Assembly (NCBI RefSeq): GCF_002068095.1
Contig: NZ_LWIG01000007.1
Coordinates: 314,820-378,819, forward strand
Origin: Bradyrhizobium sacchari
GTDB taxonomy: Bacteria > Pseudomonadota > Alphaproteobacteria > Rhizobiales > Xanthobacteraceae
DNA: 64,000 bases
Reading direction: 5' to 3'
A model generated the notes under the pieces. It ran no database searches. It had not been told where the DNA came from and was given only the letters and a program-made list of their open reading frames with translations. Shown here in pieces: positions 45,779 through 55,433 of this stretch. Positions within the stretch are counted from its first letter, which is position 1; each line of letters begins with the position of its first letter. Position numbers and translations under genes: made by a program.

Positions 45779-47614
45779 ATGGCGATTAGACGGCGCGAGG
45801 TGCTTCTCGGCGGCCTCGCTCTGGCTCAGTTGGCAGCGGCAGCGCGCCTGAGGGGACAAACGAATGGGGCGCCCACACGCGCTGCCGTCGTGGTGGGCGT
45901 CGACAAAACAGGCGATCTGCCGGTCTTGCAGGCCGCTGCTTCAGGTGCAAAGTCGATTGCGGACTGGTTGGCCGGCGAAGGCTTCGAGGTAAAGCTAATT
46001 GACGATAGTGACGGTAAGGTCGTCACCGCAGATAGTATCAAGCGGGCCGTGACGGAGCTTGTCAATCGAGGCACGCTTACTCAGCTCGTCATCTACTTCT
46101 CCGGCCACGGCGTTGCGTTTGGCACCAGCGAATTCTGGCTCCTGACGGGCGCACCTGACGACCTGGCCGAGGCTGTCAGTGTGACCGAGTGCATCGACCA
46201 AGCAAACCGAAGCGCGATTGCCAACGTCGTCATTATCTCTGATGCATGCAGATCAATCGCGGACTTTGATACGACGCTGCTGCATGGAACAGTGCTGTTT
46301 CCGAAGGGTGGTTTTGTCCCCGGCGCTCAATCGCCTGATGTCGATCGGTTTTTTGGGACCCGACAAGGAGCTCCCGCGTATGAAGTCAAACTCGCAGCCG
46401 ATAATTTCGCCGGGATTTATACCTCTACTCTTTTGGACGCTTTCAAACACCCCCGCCCCGGAATGATCACGAGGGTCAACAATATGGACGTAGTGTCCAA
46501 TCGTGCGCTCAAAGCTTTTCTTCTGGACCAAGTACCGGCGCGCCTGAGGGCTGCGAACTCGAAAGTCATTCAGTATCCGGATTCAAAGGTTGAGTCCTCG
46601 GAAACTGCATATATTGGCCGCGCGGCCGCCCTAGCAACTCAACCGGCTGGGCCGGCTCCGCCGAACATTACGATCTCGGACCTTGCAAGTCACCAATTCA
46701 GCCTCACTCCCGTAGGACCATTGAGTTCACTTCGAGACGTTGACGCCGAAGCTCTCCATCGGGCCTCAGCGGACAGTGAATTGATCAGGACCCAACACGA
46801 ACTGCTTGATGCCAAGAAGGCGGACAGTTTTGATACGGAAACCGGCTTCTTCGTGACGGGCGCGAGCGTACGCGCGGTATGGATCGCCGGCGACCAAGGT
46901 GGGGAGATCGCAGATGCCGGCGACAGCAAGGACCGTCCCGCTTTGATCAAAATTCCGCATGGTTATCAAAAGCCCGTCACCACGGCGCTCGTCTTTGGCG
47001 ACGGCTCGGGGACTGTTCTTGCAGCGCTGCCCGGATTCATCGGGTCCGTCGTCGTAAGCAGCGGTCAGGTGACTAGCGTCAAATACTCACCATCGCCACG
47101 CGGCTCGCGGCGCGACGAGTATGCAACCGAGAACACAAGGATTGAAGGCCTACGGGCGCTGGCTGCCGCGTCCGCCAAATTCGGTGTATTCCGCATTGAA
47201 GGCGACAAGGAGACCAGAGTCGCGGCAGGCCGCCGCCTGGCAGACCAGATTCGTGTTCTGAAGAACGTTGATCCGACATTGGGACTCTATGCGGCTTATG
47301 CTTATGCAGACGCCAATCTTCTGGAGCAAGTTCGCTCGGTGCAATCCTACATGAGAGGAGATCTCGGCGCCGACCTGTTCGACGTTGCATTGCTTGCAGA
47401 CAAGTTGACGGGGCAGCAAGTCGAACGACTGCGAGGCGAAGTCGTACCTTTTTGTCCAATGCTCACGCAAGGCTGGCAATTGCTTCGCGTCAGAGACGTC
47501 GCCTTGCCTGAGAATGTTCAGCGGGCGCGGGACAGTTTGCGACCTGCTTTATGGACGACATTTGGTCCGCAAGGGATGGAATTCATCAACAGGGCTATCC
47601 AATTGGCACGATGA
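45779..47614 (+). CDS. exported caspase-like peptidase (C14 family)
   Basis: 611 residues from ATG 45779 (GGAGG 5-9 bases before). A Tat-type signal RRREVLLGGLALAQLAAAAR opens the protein. Peptidase domain about 33-270: RAAVVVGVDKTGDLPVLQAA, catalytic His 110 in YFSGHG, catalytic Cys 157 in IISDACRS. The remaining ~340 residues form a second region (FFVTGASVRAVWIAGDQGGE; GLRALAAASAKFGVFRIEGD ... LLADKLTGQQVERLRGE) without a known domain; similar tails act as sensors. Caspase-like proteins of bacteria cleave after Arg/Lys or in regulated cascades; export to the periplasm is unusual. First gene of a two-gene plus-strand unit. Confidence 0.85.
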   Translation: MAIRRREVLLGGLALAQLAAAARLRGQTNGAPTRAAVVVGVDKTGDLPVLQAAASGAKSIADWLAGEGFEVKLIDDSDGKVVTADSIKRAVTELVNRGTLTQLVIYFSGHGVAFGTSEFWLLTGAPDDLAEAVSVTECIDQANRSAIANVVIISDACRSIADFDTTLLHGTVLFPKGGFVPGAQSPDVDRFFGTRQGAPAYEVKLAADNFAGIYTSTLLDAFKHPRPGMITRVNNMDVVSNRALKAFLLDQVPARLRAANSKVIQYPDSKVESSETAYIGRAAALATQPAGPAPPNITISDLASHQFSLTPVGPLSSLRDVDAEALHRASADSELIRTQHELLDAKKADSFDTETGFFVTGASVRAVWIAGDQGGEIADAGDSKDRPALIKIPHGYQKPVTTALVFGDGSGTVLAALPGFIGSVVVSSGQVTSVKYSPSPRGSRRDEYATENTRIEGLRALAAASAKFGVFRIEGDKETRVAAGRRLADQIRVLKNVDPTLGLYAAYAYADANLLEQVRSVQSYMRGDLGADLFDVALLADKLTGQQVERLRGEVVPFCPMLTQGWQLLRVRDVALPENVQRARDSLRPALWTTFGPQGMEFINRAIQLAR

Positions 47615-47640
47615 CATTCCACTTATTTAGGAAATGATCA

Positions 47641-48597
47641 ATGATCAATCGCCGCAATTTACTTTCTTTAGCTACAGGTCTTGCTGTTTCGGCTGTTTCA
47701 CAAGCGAAAGCCGCTAGCTCTGACCCTGCACGCCTGGTGCTCATTCACGGGCGCTCTCAGCAAGGGCGCGATCCTGCCGAGCTGAAATCCATTTGGATGG
47801 ATACACTCCACCGTGGCGCCGCGAAGATCAATCGCAACTTGCCTGACGATCTTGAGGTCGTCTTTCCTTACTATGGCGATAAGCTTGACGAGCTGGCGCG
47901 CCAATCGGAGATCCCTTTGACAAACGATGTCCAAGCCAAGGGAAACCCCGTTGACGACGATTTTCTCAAGTTTCAGGCGTCAGTGGCAGAGTCCATGCGC
48001 CAAGGTGCCGGCATTACCAACGCTCAAGTTCAACAAGAATTCGGCACCAATACCACCGAGCGAGGACCGCAGAACTTTGCTTGGGTCCAGGCAATCATTC
48101 GCGCAATTGACCGGAACGCAGGTGCAGCTAGCCAGACGACGATTGAGACGATAATGCGAGACGTGTATCTTTATACGACGCGTGCTGGAGTGAGGGACGA
48201 AGTCGATCGCATCGTGGGGCCGGCCCTAAACGAGAAGCCCTGTGTCGTGATCGCGCACTCACTGGGATCAGTCGTGGCCTACAATGTACTGCGTACCGAC
48301 CGCCGCAACTTGAACGTAAAGGCTTTCATAACGGTCGGCTCTCCTTTGGCGATCAGAGCGATTCGCGATCAGCTTCGGCCCATCGGATTTCCGGCCCCCG
48401 CGAAAGCCTGGTACAATGCTTTTGATCCGAGAGACGTCGTTGCACTTTATCCGCTTGACGCTGCGAATTTTCCAGTCAGCCCGACAATCGAAAATTACGG
48501 AAAGGTTAGAAACGGCACGGATAATCGCCACGGCATCATCGGATATTTGGATGACGTTGATGTCGCCACCCACGCGCTAAACGCATTGGCTTCTTGA
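47641..48597 (+). CDS. exported alpha/beta hydrolase
   Basis: 318 residues with a Tat-like signal (NRRNLLSLATGLAVSAVSQA). Alpha/beta hydrolase: RLVLIHGRSQQGRDP near 31-45, nucleophile Ser 207 in VVIAHSLGSV, Asp in FDPRDVVALYP and His in DNRHGIIGYL. Probable lipase or esterase. Placed 26 bases after the caspase gene, so likely co-expressed with it. Its stop is 4 bases from the convergent gene's stop. Confidence 0.8.
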   Translation: MINRRNLLSLATGLAVSAVSQAKAASSDPARLVLIHGRSQQGRDPAELKSIWMDTLHRGAAKINRNLPDDLEVVFPYYGDKLDELARQSEIPLTNDVQAKGNPVDDDFLKFQASVAESMRQGAGITNAQVQQEFGTNTTERGPQNFAWVQAIIRAIDRNAGAASQTTIETIMRDVYLYTTRAGVRDEVDRIVGPALNEKPCVVIAHSLGSVVAYNVLRTDRRNLNVKAFITVGSPLAIRAIRDQLRPIGFPAPAKAWYNAFDPRDVVALYPLDAANFPVSPTIENYGKVRNGTDNRHGIIGYLDDVDVATHALNALAS

Positions 48598-48601
48598 GAA
48601 A

Positions 48602-49870
48602 TTAGAAGCGGTCAAGATAGCGCGCGGGCGGATAGTCCCTCGAAAACGGCGGGGAAGACAAGAAGGAGGACGGTTCGTACGTCCAGAATTGGCTGACGAA
48701 CGGATACTTCTTGATCGGAGCGCTCCCGATGACCGAAGCGTCGCTGCGATACCCTCTTGTGGCTCTCGCGATATAGATTGTTGCTATCGCATTTCCTCGC
48801 TCGTCAAATCTGATGGGACCTCGAATCGTGTCGAACACGACTGAGTTGCGCAATATCTCCATGAATTTGAATTTGTCTTCGATCGCACCGCCAACCTGAC
48901 GCAAGCCTTCTTCCAGCACAGCACCAGACGTATATGCCGCCGCGGCATTGAGACCGGGGGGCGCTCCGAAATCTGCGCGCATCCTGCTCGCAAAGATCTC
49001 GTTTGACGCGATTTCAAAATCGGGAAGATACCAGGTTGACGATATGGTCCCAAGAAGCTCGTCTCCTCCGGGGATTCGCTCCAGCACGGCTGCATCCATG
49101 TTCGAGAAATTGGCGAGGAGTGGCGACGAAATGCCGGACCGGCGAGTCTGCTGGATAAAGTTAACGCCTCGCCCCCCTAGCAGCGCGACAAAAATCGCAT
49201 CCGCATGTGAGCCAAGCTGCTTCAGAACGTCGGTATAATCGGACTGGACTGCCGGCACCCAGATTCGTTGCGTTATCCTGCCGCCTGCGTCCTCGAACAC
49301 ACGCTGAAATCCGCCGCTGATCTCCCAACCCAGCGGGTTGTCGTCGGCTACAATCATTATCGAGCGGTATCGAAGTTCTTTCGCCGCAAAGTCTGCCAAG
49401 GGGTAGGTCGACTGCGAGGCTGTGGAAGTTATTCTGAGATGTGACGGATTGATCAGGCGTTGGGTGAGTTCTCCACCGACCGACGTTCCAAACACAGGGA
49501 TCTGGATCTGCTTGGCAGCCAAAAAGCTGTTCACCGCAAATGCCTCGATGGACGTGACGGGCCCCAACAGCAGGTGCGCTTTATCGTCGAAAACCGCCCG
49601 CTGGGTTTGTTCGACGGCGCGGCTGGGTTGGCCTTGAGTATCATAGAGGAGTAATTCGACGGGCCTGCCCAGGAGGGCCTTGTTGCGTTCGCCTAAGAAA
49701 GCCGAAATACCCAGCTTGAGCTGCGGGCCGAAAGGGGAAAATGCTCCCGAGAAGATGTCGAGGACCCCGATGCGAATGGGCTCCTGGGCTTTGACGATCG
49801 AAGGCATGCCCAGGATTTGGCTGCCGCCAAGAGCCAAGCCCTTCAACATAGTCCTGCGTGAAAGCTTCAT
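48602..49870 (-). CDS. exported ABC-type substrate-binding protein (Leu/Ile/Val-type fold)
   Basis: 422 residues from ATG 49870. Tat signal MKLSRRTMLKGLALGGSQIL, then the periplasmic binding protein type 1 fold: IRIGVLDIFSGAFSPFGPQL, LLLYDTQGQPSRAVEQTQRA, LLLGPVTSIEAFAVNSFLAA, GTSVGGELTQRLINPSHLRI, SIMIVADDNPLGWEISGGFQ. No permease or ATPase genes are nearby, so it may serve as a sensor of a small ligand instead of a transporter part. Last gene of the six-gene minus-strand operon. Confidence 0.85.
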   Translation of the reverse strand: MKLSRRTMLKGLALGGSQILGMPSIVKAQEPIRIGVLDIFSGAFSPFGPQLKLGISAFLGERNKALLGRPVELLLYDTQGQPSRAVEQTQRAVFDDKAHLLLGPVTSIEAFAVNSFLAAKQIQIPVFGTSVGGELTQRLINPSHLRITSTASQSTYPLADFAAKELRYRSIMIVADDNPLGWEISGGFQRVFEDAGGRITQRIWVPAVQSDYTDVLKQLGSHADAIFVALLGGRGVNFIQQTRRSGISSPLLANFSNMDAAVLERIPGGDELLGTISSTWYLPDFEIASNEIFASRMRADFGAPPGLNAAAAYTSGAVLEEGLRQVGGAIEDKFKFMEILRNSVVFDTIRGPIRFDERGNAIATIYIARATRGYRSDASVIGSAPIKKYPFVSQFWTYEPSSFLSSPPFSRDYPPARYLDRF

Positions 49871-49902
49871 CGTCGCTTCCGGATTAACTTTTCCCGTCAA
49901 CT

Positions 49903-50880
49903 CTATAACTCGATCAGAGTGCCTGGCCGGCCGTCTAGACCCTTTCCATGGGTCAAGGACAATATATCCGATTTGGGGCTGGGCCGCCCGTCAACTCCTC
50001 GCTCTCCCTTTCTGTCAATCTCGCGTCCTTGGCAAAGGCGATCGCCGCGTCCACCGAAGCCGCCTTCCCCGCCAAGCCCGCCATGGCCGGGCAATCCATC
50101 TTCGCCGCCCAGCCCACCCTCAGAGGTTGCCTTGATGAGGGGACGGGCCGCCAAGGGGACCTGCAACACGATTACGCCGCCATCACCGCCATTTCCGCCG
50201 CCCCCGCCACGGCCGCCATCGCCTCCAGCCCCGCCTCGTCCCCCATATCCCGGACCGGTGCTGCAATCGAGCACCCCAGATTGGGCGCGGCCGCCTTGTT
50301 CACCCACTCCACCGGCGCCACCGTTTCCTCCGTCTCCACCAGGCCCACCGTCCTGACCCCGCGTGTCGATCGACAACTCACCGATCATGGCTTCGGAAAT
50401 CTGAAGGGTCACATACCCTCCTTTTTGGCCCGCAACACCTTGCGTGCCGGCATATCCATCGGCGCCGTTGCCGCCGGGCCGGCCTACGCAAGCGGGGCAT
50501 CTCCCTTCTGTTGCCGGTCCGGGATTATACGATGTTCCCGGCTCTCCTGTGGGCGCCGTGGCCGGCTTTTGCGGCACGAATCCTGGATCAAACGTCCGGA
50601 TGGTGGCCCGGCCTTCAATCTTGAGATCTCGTACCCTAAGCTTTAGGTGCGCGGTCCCGATTTCAATAATTGCCCCATCTGCGAGCGATAAGGTGTCCAG
50701 CGTCAATTCCGCGTCTTTGGAAAAGGTGATCTTGATCTTGGGGATGTTCACCTTCGCTTCGGCCGAGAAACATCCTACGTCAGGTATGCAGCTCTGCGGA
50801 TCAGCGGACGGCGCTGAGCAGGTGAATATGACCAATGCCAGCGGCATCAGCCGAAAAAAAACCAAGCTTCCTAACCGCAT
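49903..50880 (-). CDS. secreted Gly-rich collagen-like protein
   Basis: 325 residues from ATG 50880, inside the end of the upstream paralogue (10-base overlap). Signal peptide (RLGSLVFFRLMPLALVIFTC), a beta-type region (KVNIPKIKITFSKDAELTLD, ATIRTFDPGFV) and about 200 residues of Gly-rich repeats (GGPGGDGGNGGAGGVGEQGG, GGRGGAGGDGGRGGGG) with GxY-like collagenous stretches. A stiff extracellular filament is likely. The proline-rich reading of the opposite strand is a shadow. Confidence 0.75.
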   Translation of the reverse strand: MRLGSLVFFRLMPLALVIFTCSAPSADPQSCIPDVGCFSAEAKVNIPKIKITFSKDAELTLDTLSLADGAIIEIGTAHLKLRVRDLKIEGRATIRTFDPGFVPQKPATAPTGEPGTSYNPGPATEGRCPACVGRPGGNGADGYAGTQGVAGQKGGYVTLQISEAMIGELSIDTRGQDGGPGGDGGNGGAGGVGEQGGRAQSGVLDCSTGPGYGGRGGAGGDGGRGGGGGNGGDGGVIVLQVPLAARPLIKATSEGGLGGEDGLPGHGGLGGEGGFGGRGDRLCQGREIDRKGERGVDGRPSPKSDILSLTHGKGLDGRPGTLIEL

Positions 50881-51905
50881 TTGTCGACCTCTACATTGGG
50901 GGAAGCTTCGATCATTATGAGCGTCGGTCGCTTGCCTGGCCTGCCGGGTTTTCCGGTCCACTCCTTGATTTCAACATCCGACCGGGGTGAACCAGGTGAG
51001 CCATGACGACCTTGGGTCTTTCTTGCGGAATTGCAGGTGGCTACCGCGTTTCCGCCCGCGCTGCCGCTGCCGAACTTGCCGGGCGTACCCGGCTTGCCCC
51101 CTTCGCCGCCCGCGCTAGGACACTGCATTATTTTGACGTGAAGCCCAGCGGGAACGACGCCGGCGAGAACGGTCGATTTCCCATCACCCCCCGCCCCGCC
51201 ATTTCCTCCTCGCCCTCCATCTCCACCTCTGCCGCCGTCTCCTCCGATGGCGGCTTCCTGCCTGCAGCTTTCGGATTTCTCCCAGGCAACAGCGTCACCG
51301 CCAGCGGCACCGTCGGAGCCATTCCCGCCGTCACCTCCATTGCCGCCAGGCCCTCCGGGCTCGCCACGGTTGTCAACGACAAGAGTGCCGGAGCCAGTAA
51401 CGCCGCTTACGATATTGAGGGTAATGCTACCGGCATCACGCCCATTAGTGCCGCCTTGGCCCACCTGCCCGTCCTGGCCATTCTCTCCAGGGCGACCTGG
51501 TAGCGGTAGGCAAGCGCCCGTACCATCCGTTTGCTTCACGCAATTGCTATTCTCGGTCAGCTCGTGTCCGTCCTGTGCCGGTAATGGCTTCGTCGGTATA
51601 CTCGCAACGGGTTCCGGACTGAACGCACGGATCGTCATCTTTGACTTGATCGACAGGGTATGGGTGATTTTGAGCTTGAGGTCATATCCGTTCGTTTGAA
51701 TGACGGTGTTGTCTCCTGCAATGATGTCCTCAAGCTCGCTATCGACATCACCGGACAGGGGGACGGTCGTGTTGTCGGGCAAGGTCCAGGTTTTGCCGCA
51801 TAGCGTAAAACCGGGTGGGCAGCCCTGAGCCTCAAGGTGGCCAACTCCGCACAGGGTCAGAGCCGCTACAAAGATAATTGCCGAAAGAGAATGCCGAAGC
51901 GTCAT
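50871..51905 (-). CDS. secreted Gly-rich collagen-like protein (paralogue)
   Basis: 344 residues. Signal peptide TLRHSLSAIIFVAALTLCG, then CPPGFTLCGKTWTLPDNTTV and a beta region (VIQTNGYDLKLKITHTLSIK, MTIRAFSPEPVAS) like its neighbour, then Gly-rich repeats (GGPGGNGGDGGNGSDGAAGG, GGRGGDGGRGGNGGAGGDG) and RKTQGRHGSPGSPRSDV. The pair arose by duplication. It begins in the ATGA overlap with the metalloprotease gene. Confidence 0.75.
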   Translation of the reverse strand: MTLRHSLSAIIFVAALTLCGVGHLEAQGCPPGFTLCGKTWTLPDNTTVPLSGDVDSELEDIIAGDNTVIQTNGYDLKLKITHTLSIKSKMTIRAFSPEPVASIPTKPLPAQDGHELTENSNCVKQTDGTGACLPLPGRPGENGQDGQVGQGGTNGRDAGSITLNIVSGVTGSGTLVVDNRGEPGGPGGNGGDGGNGSDGAAGGDAVAWEKSESCRQEAAIGGDGGRGGDGGRGGNGGAGGDGKSTVLAGVVPAGLHVKIMQCPSAGGEGGKPGTPGKFGSGSAGGNAVATCNSARKTQGRHGSPGSPRSDVEIKEWTGKPGRPGKRPTLIMIEASPNVEVDKCG

Positions 51906-52750
51906 TGTTCGGCTCGCATCGGCACGATCGCGTTAACGAACAATCGGCCCTGCTCGGCTGCCTGCACCGCATCGGCTGTTTCGTTCTTACCAAGAAAGTA
52001 TCCACGCAGCGTAACCGCGTATCGTTGTTCGGGGGTGCCGTGGCTATTGGGATCGAGATCGTCCATCGTCCCAAACGAATAGAGACGTTTGGCGACGATA
52101 TCTATTCCAACATAGTCCATGAACTTCTCGGACCACTGCCCCAAACACCAGCCTGCGAGAAAATCGGCGTGCAGCTCAGCCTTCCTCCTTGTGATGTTGC
52201 CGTCGTCGCGCAACAAACTGAGCCACCACGTACTGTTAGCTTCGGGTCCGTTTTTGAACTGATAGAAGTGGGCCAATTCATGCGCTAGCGAGCCGGCAAT
52301 CGCGGCGCCGTTGCTTCGCTCCCGAAACAAGGTAATCAAGCTGCGCGTCATGGTATCGCCAATCAAGAGAACCCCTTGATGGGGCGTGTCTACGCCCAGG
52401 ACCCGCCCGTCCACAGCTGCATATGTGGGCCGGACGCGATCGTCTATGGCAAGCGAGTAGAAGTACCATGGGTTGTTGAGCCGCAGCATCGTCGCAAAGT
52501 CTTTGACAACGGCCAGCACTGTGAAGCGCCAAAAATCCTCTGACATGACATGAGGCAGAGCGCTGACCTCAATCGACGTTCCGCCGGCTGATGCCACCGT
52601 TAAATCCGCAATCCACTTGGCCTCAAGCTTGCGCTGGACCGTGTCGGCGCGTGCTGGCAATAGACACGAGGCCAAGCCTGCTCCTGCCCCAAGCACTTGC
52701 CTGCGGCTCAGCATGAGCGATCGACGTATATTCTCACCCATGAAACCCAT
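51902..52750 (-). CDS. exported HExxH metalloprotease-like protein
   Basis: 282 residues (or 270 from ATG 52714). Tat-like signal LSRRQVLGAGAGLASCLL. The zinc site is HELAH (157-161) with a second motif AELHADFLAG (about 191-200, ExxxD type), as in M48/gluzincin relatives. Middle part DTPHQGVLLIGDTMTRSLIT. Probably a periplasmic zinc protease or one with lost activity; no membrane segment other than the signal. Upstream and downstream genes overlap or follow closely. Confidence 0.7.
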   Translation of the reverse strand: MGFMGENIRRSLMLSRRQVLGAGAGLASCLLPARADTVQRKLEAKWIADLTVASAGGTSIEVSALPHVMSEDFWRFTVLAVVKDFATMLRLNNPWYFYSLAIDDRVRPTYAAVDGRVLGVDTPHQGVLLIGDTMTRSLITLFRERSNGAAIAGSLAHELAHFYQFKNGPEANSTWWLSLLRDDGNITRRKAELHADFLAGWCLGQWSEKFMDYVGIDIVAKRLYSFGTMDDLDPNSHGTPEQRYAVTLRGYFLGKNETADAVQAAEQGRLFVNAIVPMRAEQ

Positions 52751-52795
52751 ACTAATTAGGGCTCGGCTCTAATCGTCGCAGGCAAACTGCGGTCG

Positions 52796-54016
52796 TCATT
52801 TCCTTGCAAAATATTCTGAAGCAACAATTTGATATATGAACGGCATCTCCGCAGATGGGTCGCTCGTGTTGAAGCTTACGACGATCTGCCACTGGCCAGG
52901 TTCGGGGGATTCCACGGCACAGTAGGCGAGATTTCCAACAATGTCGGGCTTACATCGCTGATCGGGCTGGTCCTGCTTCGTAGGACTGCCCAGCGACAAA
53001 GACATATGCACATTGTAAAAATGCGCCCCGGTGCCTGCAGCGGAGACGTTGAGCGAACTTACCCCTTCATCGACAGTGAAGGTATGAGAATACGGTGCGC
53101 CATCCGGCTTGTAATTGTCAATGACGAGTTGAGTCGAAGGCGCCGACGGCTCGCCAGCTTGGGGCCCCTCGCCACATGCAGCTGACTTTATGTCCGAGGC
53201 CGTCTTGTTGAACCAGGATGAGTGGTTGGTGAGCCGAGTGTCGAAGACGAGAGCCCCACTCGTACACGCGACTTTGCTCAAATCTCCGCTCGTCACGCCG
53301 GCCGCAGCGCCATTGCTCGCAACGTAAGGTCCGCCTGAATCTGCGGAACAATTCGTAGCGTTTTTTCCCGAGAGAAACTTCCAGCACAGCCAGCCTTGAT
53401 CGTCCGCGCCGACGACGCTGCCCTTGCAGGTGCCTGCGGTTACGGCCCCGCGTCGCTTGATTCCGAAGTCCGCGCGCGAACTCGAGGTCGTACCGAACCC
53501 GACGATCGTACCCGTATCGCCGGGAGGCACGGGATTGTTTCGTGTTATTGGGAGCGGCTTAATTCCAACAATTGGATGAACTAGCTCCAACAACGCGACG
53601 TCGGCTCGTGGACAGGCTGTGACCTCGTCATTCGCGCACGGTTTGTACTCTGGAGCCAACAAGGGCGGGTTTTTGACATCGAAGAAGCCGGCCGAATGAA
53701 AGAAGATTTTGAACGTCTCGGCATTCTGCTGTGCGACACAATGACCGGCGGTCAAGAACCAGCGGCACCCGACGAGGGTCCCCGTGCACGCGTTGACTAC
53801 TTGATTGGTCGGTCCAATTTGTACCAGGGCACCAACGCCCGGAAAATCCTTGGTGACCGTCCCGCCCACGATGCTAGAGAATGCCTCCGTACTGGCCGCG
53901 GCATTGCGAAACGGAGGCATGGGCTCGCCAATTTGAGGCTTCAGCTCTTGCGCTGCTGCCGCAAACACGAGACCCAAGTTTACGATTATCGGTACTAAAA
54001 GCCTGGTCTTTGCCAT
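52796..54016 (-). CDS. secreted trypsin-like serine protease
   Basis: 406 residues. Signal peptide RLLVPIIVNLGLVFAAAAQ. Peptidase S1 domain about 49-270: IVGGTVTKDFPGVGALVQIG, His 92 in FLTAGHC, Asp 139 in RADVALLEL, Ser 227 in NCSADSGGPY. The Cys pairs (CTGTLVGC, TAGTCKGS) allow the usual disulphides. The C-terminal ~110 residues (TQLVIDNYKPDGAPYSHTFT ... SPEPGQWQIVVSF) form a beta-sandwich like pre-peptidase or P-domains. Trypsin folds with a caspase in one locus suggest a protease cascade. Confidence 0.88.
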   Translation of the reverse strand: MAKTRLLVPIIVNLGLVFAAAAQELKPQIGEPMPPFRNAAASTEAFSSIVGGTVTKDFPGVGALVQIGPTNQVVNACTGTLVGCRWFLTAGHCVAQQNAETFKIFFHSAGFFDVKNPPLLAPEYKPCANDEVTACPRADVALLELVHPIVGIKPLPITRNNPVPPGDTGTIVGFGTTSSSRADFGIKRRGAVTAGTCKGSVVGADDQGWLCWKFLSGKNATNCSADSGGPYVASNGAAAGVTSGDLSKVACTSGALVFDTRLTNHSSWFNKTASDIKSAACGEGPQAGEPSAPSTQLVIDNYKPDGAPYSHTFTVDEGVSSLNVSAAGTGAHFYNVHMSLSLGSPTKQDQPDQRCKPDIVGNLAYCAVESPEPGQWQIVVSFNTSDPSAEMPFIYQIVASEYFARK

Positions 54017-54078
54017 TTCAGACCTCGCTCTCGCTTCCAGGATTTAGCCATCGCTCCTGCAGGTCATCTTTTTGTCCG

Positions 54079-54903
54079 TCATTGCGATTGCTGTTGGGGG
54101 AGTATCTGCTGAGGTACCAAGATATTGAAGTTATGCCTGGAGGGAGCGGAGCCGCCGCCTGTTCCGCCTCCTAGACTGGGCTCGCTGACCGGCAGGACGA
54201 AAAGGGTGAAATCGGCAAGATACCCCCGATCGAAGTCCGACTTCAGCATGAACAGCTCATGTGCACCGTAATGCCCTAGCGAGACGACAGGCACATCTGC
54301 GGGTGGCGGATTTTGCAGACCCCGCCAATCGGGGCCGGTCCAATATAGCCAGCCTCCGCGCAACTTTGGATTCCTCCCGTGCGATGGCCCGCAAAGTACG
54401 CACTGGGGGAAGCTCGACAAATAGGGATTTGCGACAAGCTTGCCGCCAATCGACGCGCGAGGAACATGATATTCTTGCTCGATATTCGTCTGATAAACGG
54501 CATATCGGTAGATCGCGCGCAGATTCCTCAACGTATTTGCATCGGTGATAGGGGACACGTTCCAGTTTTGCTGCCATGAGTCGGCAAATGTCCCTGTCAT
54601 GCTGGCACCCGCAGCCGCTGAGCCCGTGACGAGGCCGGCTGCGCCATACGTAAAGGACTTGGATACAGGACCGGTAATTGAAGGCGTAACGGAGTTCGAG
54701 GTCTGCACCGTGCCGGCGGCAATGTCGACCTGAGCAGGTAGCCCCTCCGGCTCATCTATGTATTTGCTGAGATTTGAAAGGACCTGCTTTGTGTAAAGCG
54801 AAGAAACGCTGCTCGCAATATCAAGTGTATTGTAGTTCAATTGGGTGCTGGCGCAGCCTGCGACGCTGGCAGCGCACAAAATCACTAATGCTAATTTCCC
54901 CAT
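54079..54903 (-). CDS. outer-membrane or periplasmic lipoprotein
   Basis: 275 residues from ATG 54903. Lipoprotein signal KLALVILCAASVAGCAST (lipobox VAGC). Then TQLNYNTLDIASSVSSLYTK, a Gly-Ala-rich segment, WNVSPITDANTLRNLRAIYR and GAHELFMLKSDFDRGYLADF TLFVLPVSE, with a Gln-rich tail. No family recognised. First gene of the minus-strand operon; spacing to the trypsin gene is 62 bases. Confidence 0.7.
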   Translation of the reverse strand: MGKLALVILCAASVAGCASTQLNYNTLDIASSVSSLYTKQVLSNLSKYIDEPEGLPAQVDIAAGTVQTSNSVTPSITGPVSKSFTYGAAGLVTGSAAAGASMTGTFADSWQQNWNVSPITDANTLRNLRAIYRYAVYQTNIEQEYHVPRASIGGKLVANPYLSSFPQCVLCGPSHGRNPKLRGGWLYWTGPDWRGLQNPPPADVPVVSLGHYGAHELFMLKSDFDRGYLADFTLFVLPVSEPSLGGGTGGGSAPSRHNFNILVPQQILPQQQSQ

Positions 54904-55433
54904 TCGTCCCCCATACGACCACCGGCACGACGACCGCCGCAACGTCCCCTGAATGAAGCGCCGGCATAGTACAGCGCTCCATTCAAGATCACACAATTTT
55001 TGATTGAGTTCAATTACGCGAAAGCGAGGGAGCGCTGCCGGACAGTGGCTCTCCCGCGATATCCCCGCAATGCAAGGTACCGCTGGCGAAAGCCCGTTCA
55101 CAGATGAAATCAACGACCCGATGCTCGGCCAGTCACACGAGCAGATTATCGGCTTAAAAGGCCGATAGATGAACAAATTCGTCAAAAAGACTCCCAAAGG
55201 CCGGGTGAGACACCACCGTAGCAGAGAGAATTCAACCGCCGTTTCCCATAGGATATCCTCATGCAGTTTGAGCGATAGGACGCCCTCTTCGAGGCTCTAC
55301 GTCGTCTACCCTGCGCTGGTCCGAGCATTGTGGGTTGTCCCGACGCAGCGTACGCCGACTTACTGCTGTAACATCGAGGTTCACCAGCTACGCTGGTCAA
55401 CTACCGAAGGGCGGACAAGCTGGGCCGTAGTGC
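54904..55433. other. gap, promoter region of the exported operon
   Basis: No frame of quality. The promoter of the six-gene minus-strand operon should be in 54904-55100. Confidence 0.4.

Noticed and set aside
49919..50646. Proline-rich plus-strand frames
   Set aside because: The reverse complement of Gly codons gives Pro codons; the minus strand encodes a signal peptide and ordered repeats with overlapping operon genes.
51003..51699. Pro/Ser-rich plus-strand frames
   Set aside because: Shadows of the second collagen-like gene for the same reason.
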